This document shows, piece by piece, positions 63,765-64,000 of a stretch of 64,000 nt of DNA; position 1 is the first letter of the stretch, and every line of letters begins with the position of its first letter. The translations under genes were made by a program, and so were the position numbers. Origin of the DNA: Afifella marina DSM 2698 (GTDB taxonomy: Bacteria; Pseudomonadota; Alphaproteobacteria; Rhizobiales; Afifellaceae). A model generated the notes under the pieces. It made no database searches. It was not told the origin of the DNA and saw only the letters and a program-made list of their open reading frames with translations. Location of the stretch: positions 1 to 64,000 of the forward strand of contig NZ_FMVW01000006.1 of NCBI RefSeq assembly GCF_900102695.1, given 5' to 3'.

Positions 63765-64000
63765 GAATCTCTCCAATCGCTCCGAATCTAGCATCGCGAT
63801 CGGTTCGGATAGGCGACAATCTCCCGCTTCAGCAGCAGAACATGCTGCGAAATATGCAAACGGCGGCAGCTTGTATTTCCGCCATGCACGCGCAGGCTGG
63901 TTGTCAGGAGGCTCAACTCGGCGCAATCTGCCGGCATCTTATGCCGTGCACGCCGGAGGAGGCCCCCCTGCCCACCAATTCGCGCATGAAACTCGATATG
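63765..64000. other. Upstream region of DAO gene; possible gene start at the window edge
   Basis: No complete gene. A plus-strand frame opens at 63941 and has a second ATG at 63987 followed by KLDM; a regulator gene could begin here, but only up to 20 codons are visible. GGAGGAGG lies at 63955-63962. Confidence 0.25.

Overview
The window looks like a chromosomal segment of a GC-rich alphaproteobacterium, most likely Hyphomicrobiales (Rhizobiales). This rests on the overall codon usage, MASE1/CHASE hybrid kinases, a TGA-N9-TCA iron operator of the RirA type, a WecG-sugar transferase fusion of exopolysaccharide type, and abundant ATGA start/stop coupling. No rRNA or tRNA gene was seen, and I cannot name the genus.

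Layout. 1-341 is the 3' end of an IS630-type transposase. 338-11734 holds a large signalling and exopolysaccharide block: a MASE1-CHASE-PAS hybrid kinase on the minus strand; then a plus-strand operon of response regulator, exported TIM-barrel-like protein, second response regulator, TPR/outer-membrane beta-barrel protein, HEAT-repeat membrane protein and processive family-2 glycosyltransferase; then a stand-alone HPt protein. 11932-15128 is a periplasmic SUOX-fold protein paired with a kinase-receiver-HPt protein. 15187-27533 is a second, Wzx/Wzy-type polysaccharide locus: Wza-like lipoprotein, flippase, three glycosyltransferases, VanZ-like protein, WecG/sugar-transferase fusion, LuxR-type regulator, Wzz-like protein and a polymerase-like membrane protein. 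A 5TM-PAS histidine kinase follows at 27681-29390.

29577-30118 is a degraded type II CRISPR locus: the first 131 residues of a Cas9 and, divergently, a promoter-hairpin-terminator unit that looks like a tracrRNA. No array was found.

30780-47178 is an iron-acquisition island. An AraC/PchR-type regulator, FecCD permease and ATPase lie on one strand. A TonB receptor, O-methyltransferase, substrate-binding protein, EntC, EntE, EntB, a separate aryl carrier protein, a one-module serine NRPS, EntA and an IroE-like esterase lie on the other. Together they predict a 2,3-dihydroxybenzoyl-serine (enterobactin-like) siderophore with its uptake and hydrolysis. A putative RirA operator sits in the divergent promoter. 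A dead IS630 copy follows at 47342-48430.

48928-52460 is a TPP-riboswitch-controlled thiBPQ thiamine transporter. 52811-56978 is a GAF-HTH regulator with aldehyde dehydrogenase, zinc alcohol dehydrogenase and a DUF779 protein (alcohol/acetaldehyde oxidation). 57039-63764 holds two paralogous FAD amine/amino-acid oxidases, an ornithine-cyclodeaminase-family protein, an APC permease and an AraC regulator: a probable amino-acid or opine-like catabolic cluster.

The most unusual items are the operon at 4686-11355, which pairs YaiO/PgaA-like secretion parts with two receiver proteins and a HEAT protein, and the Cas9/tracrRNA remnant.
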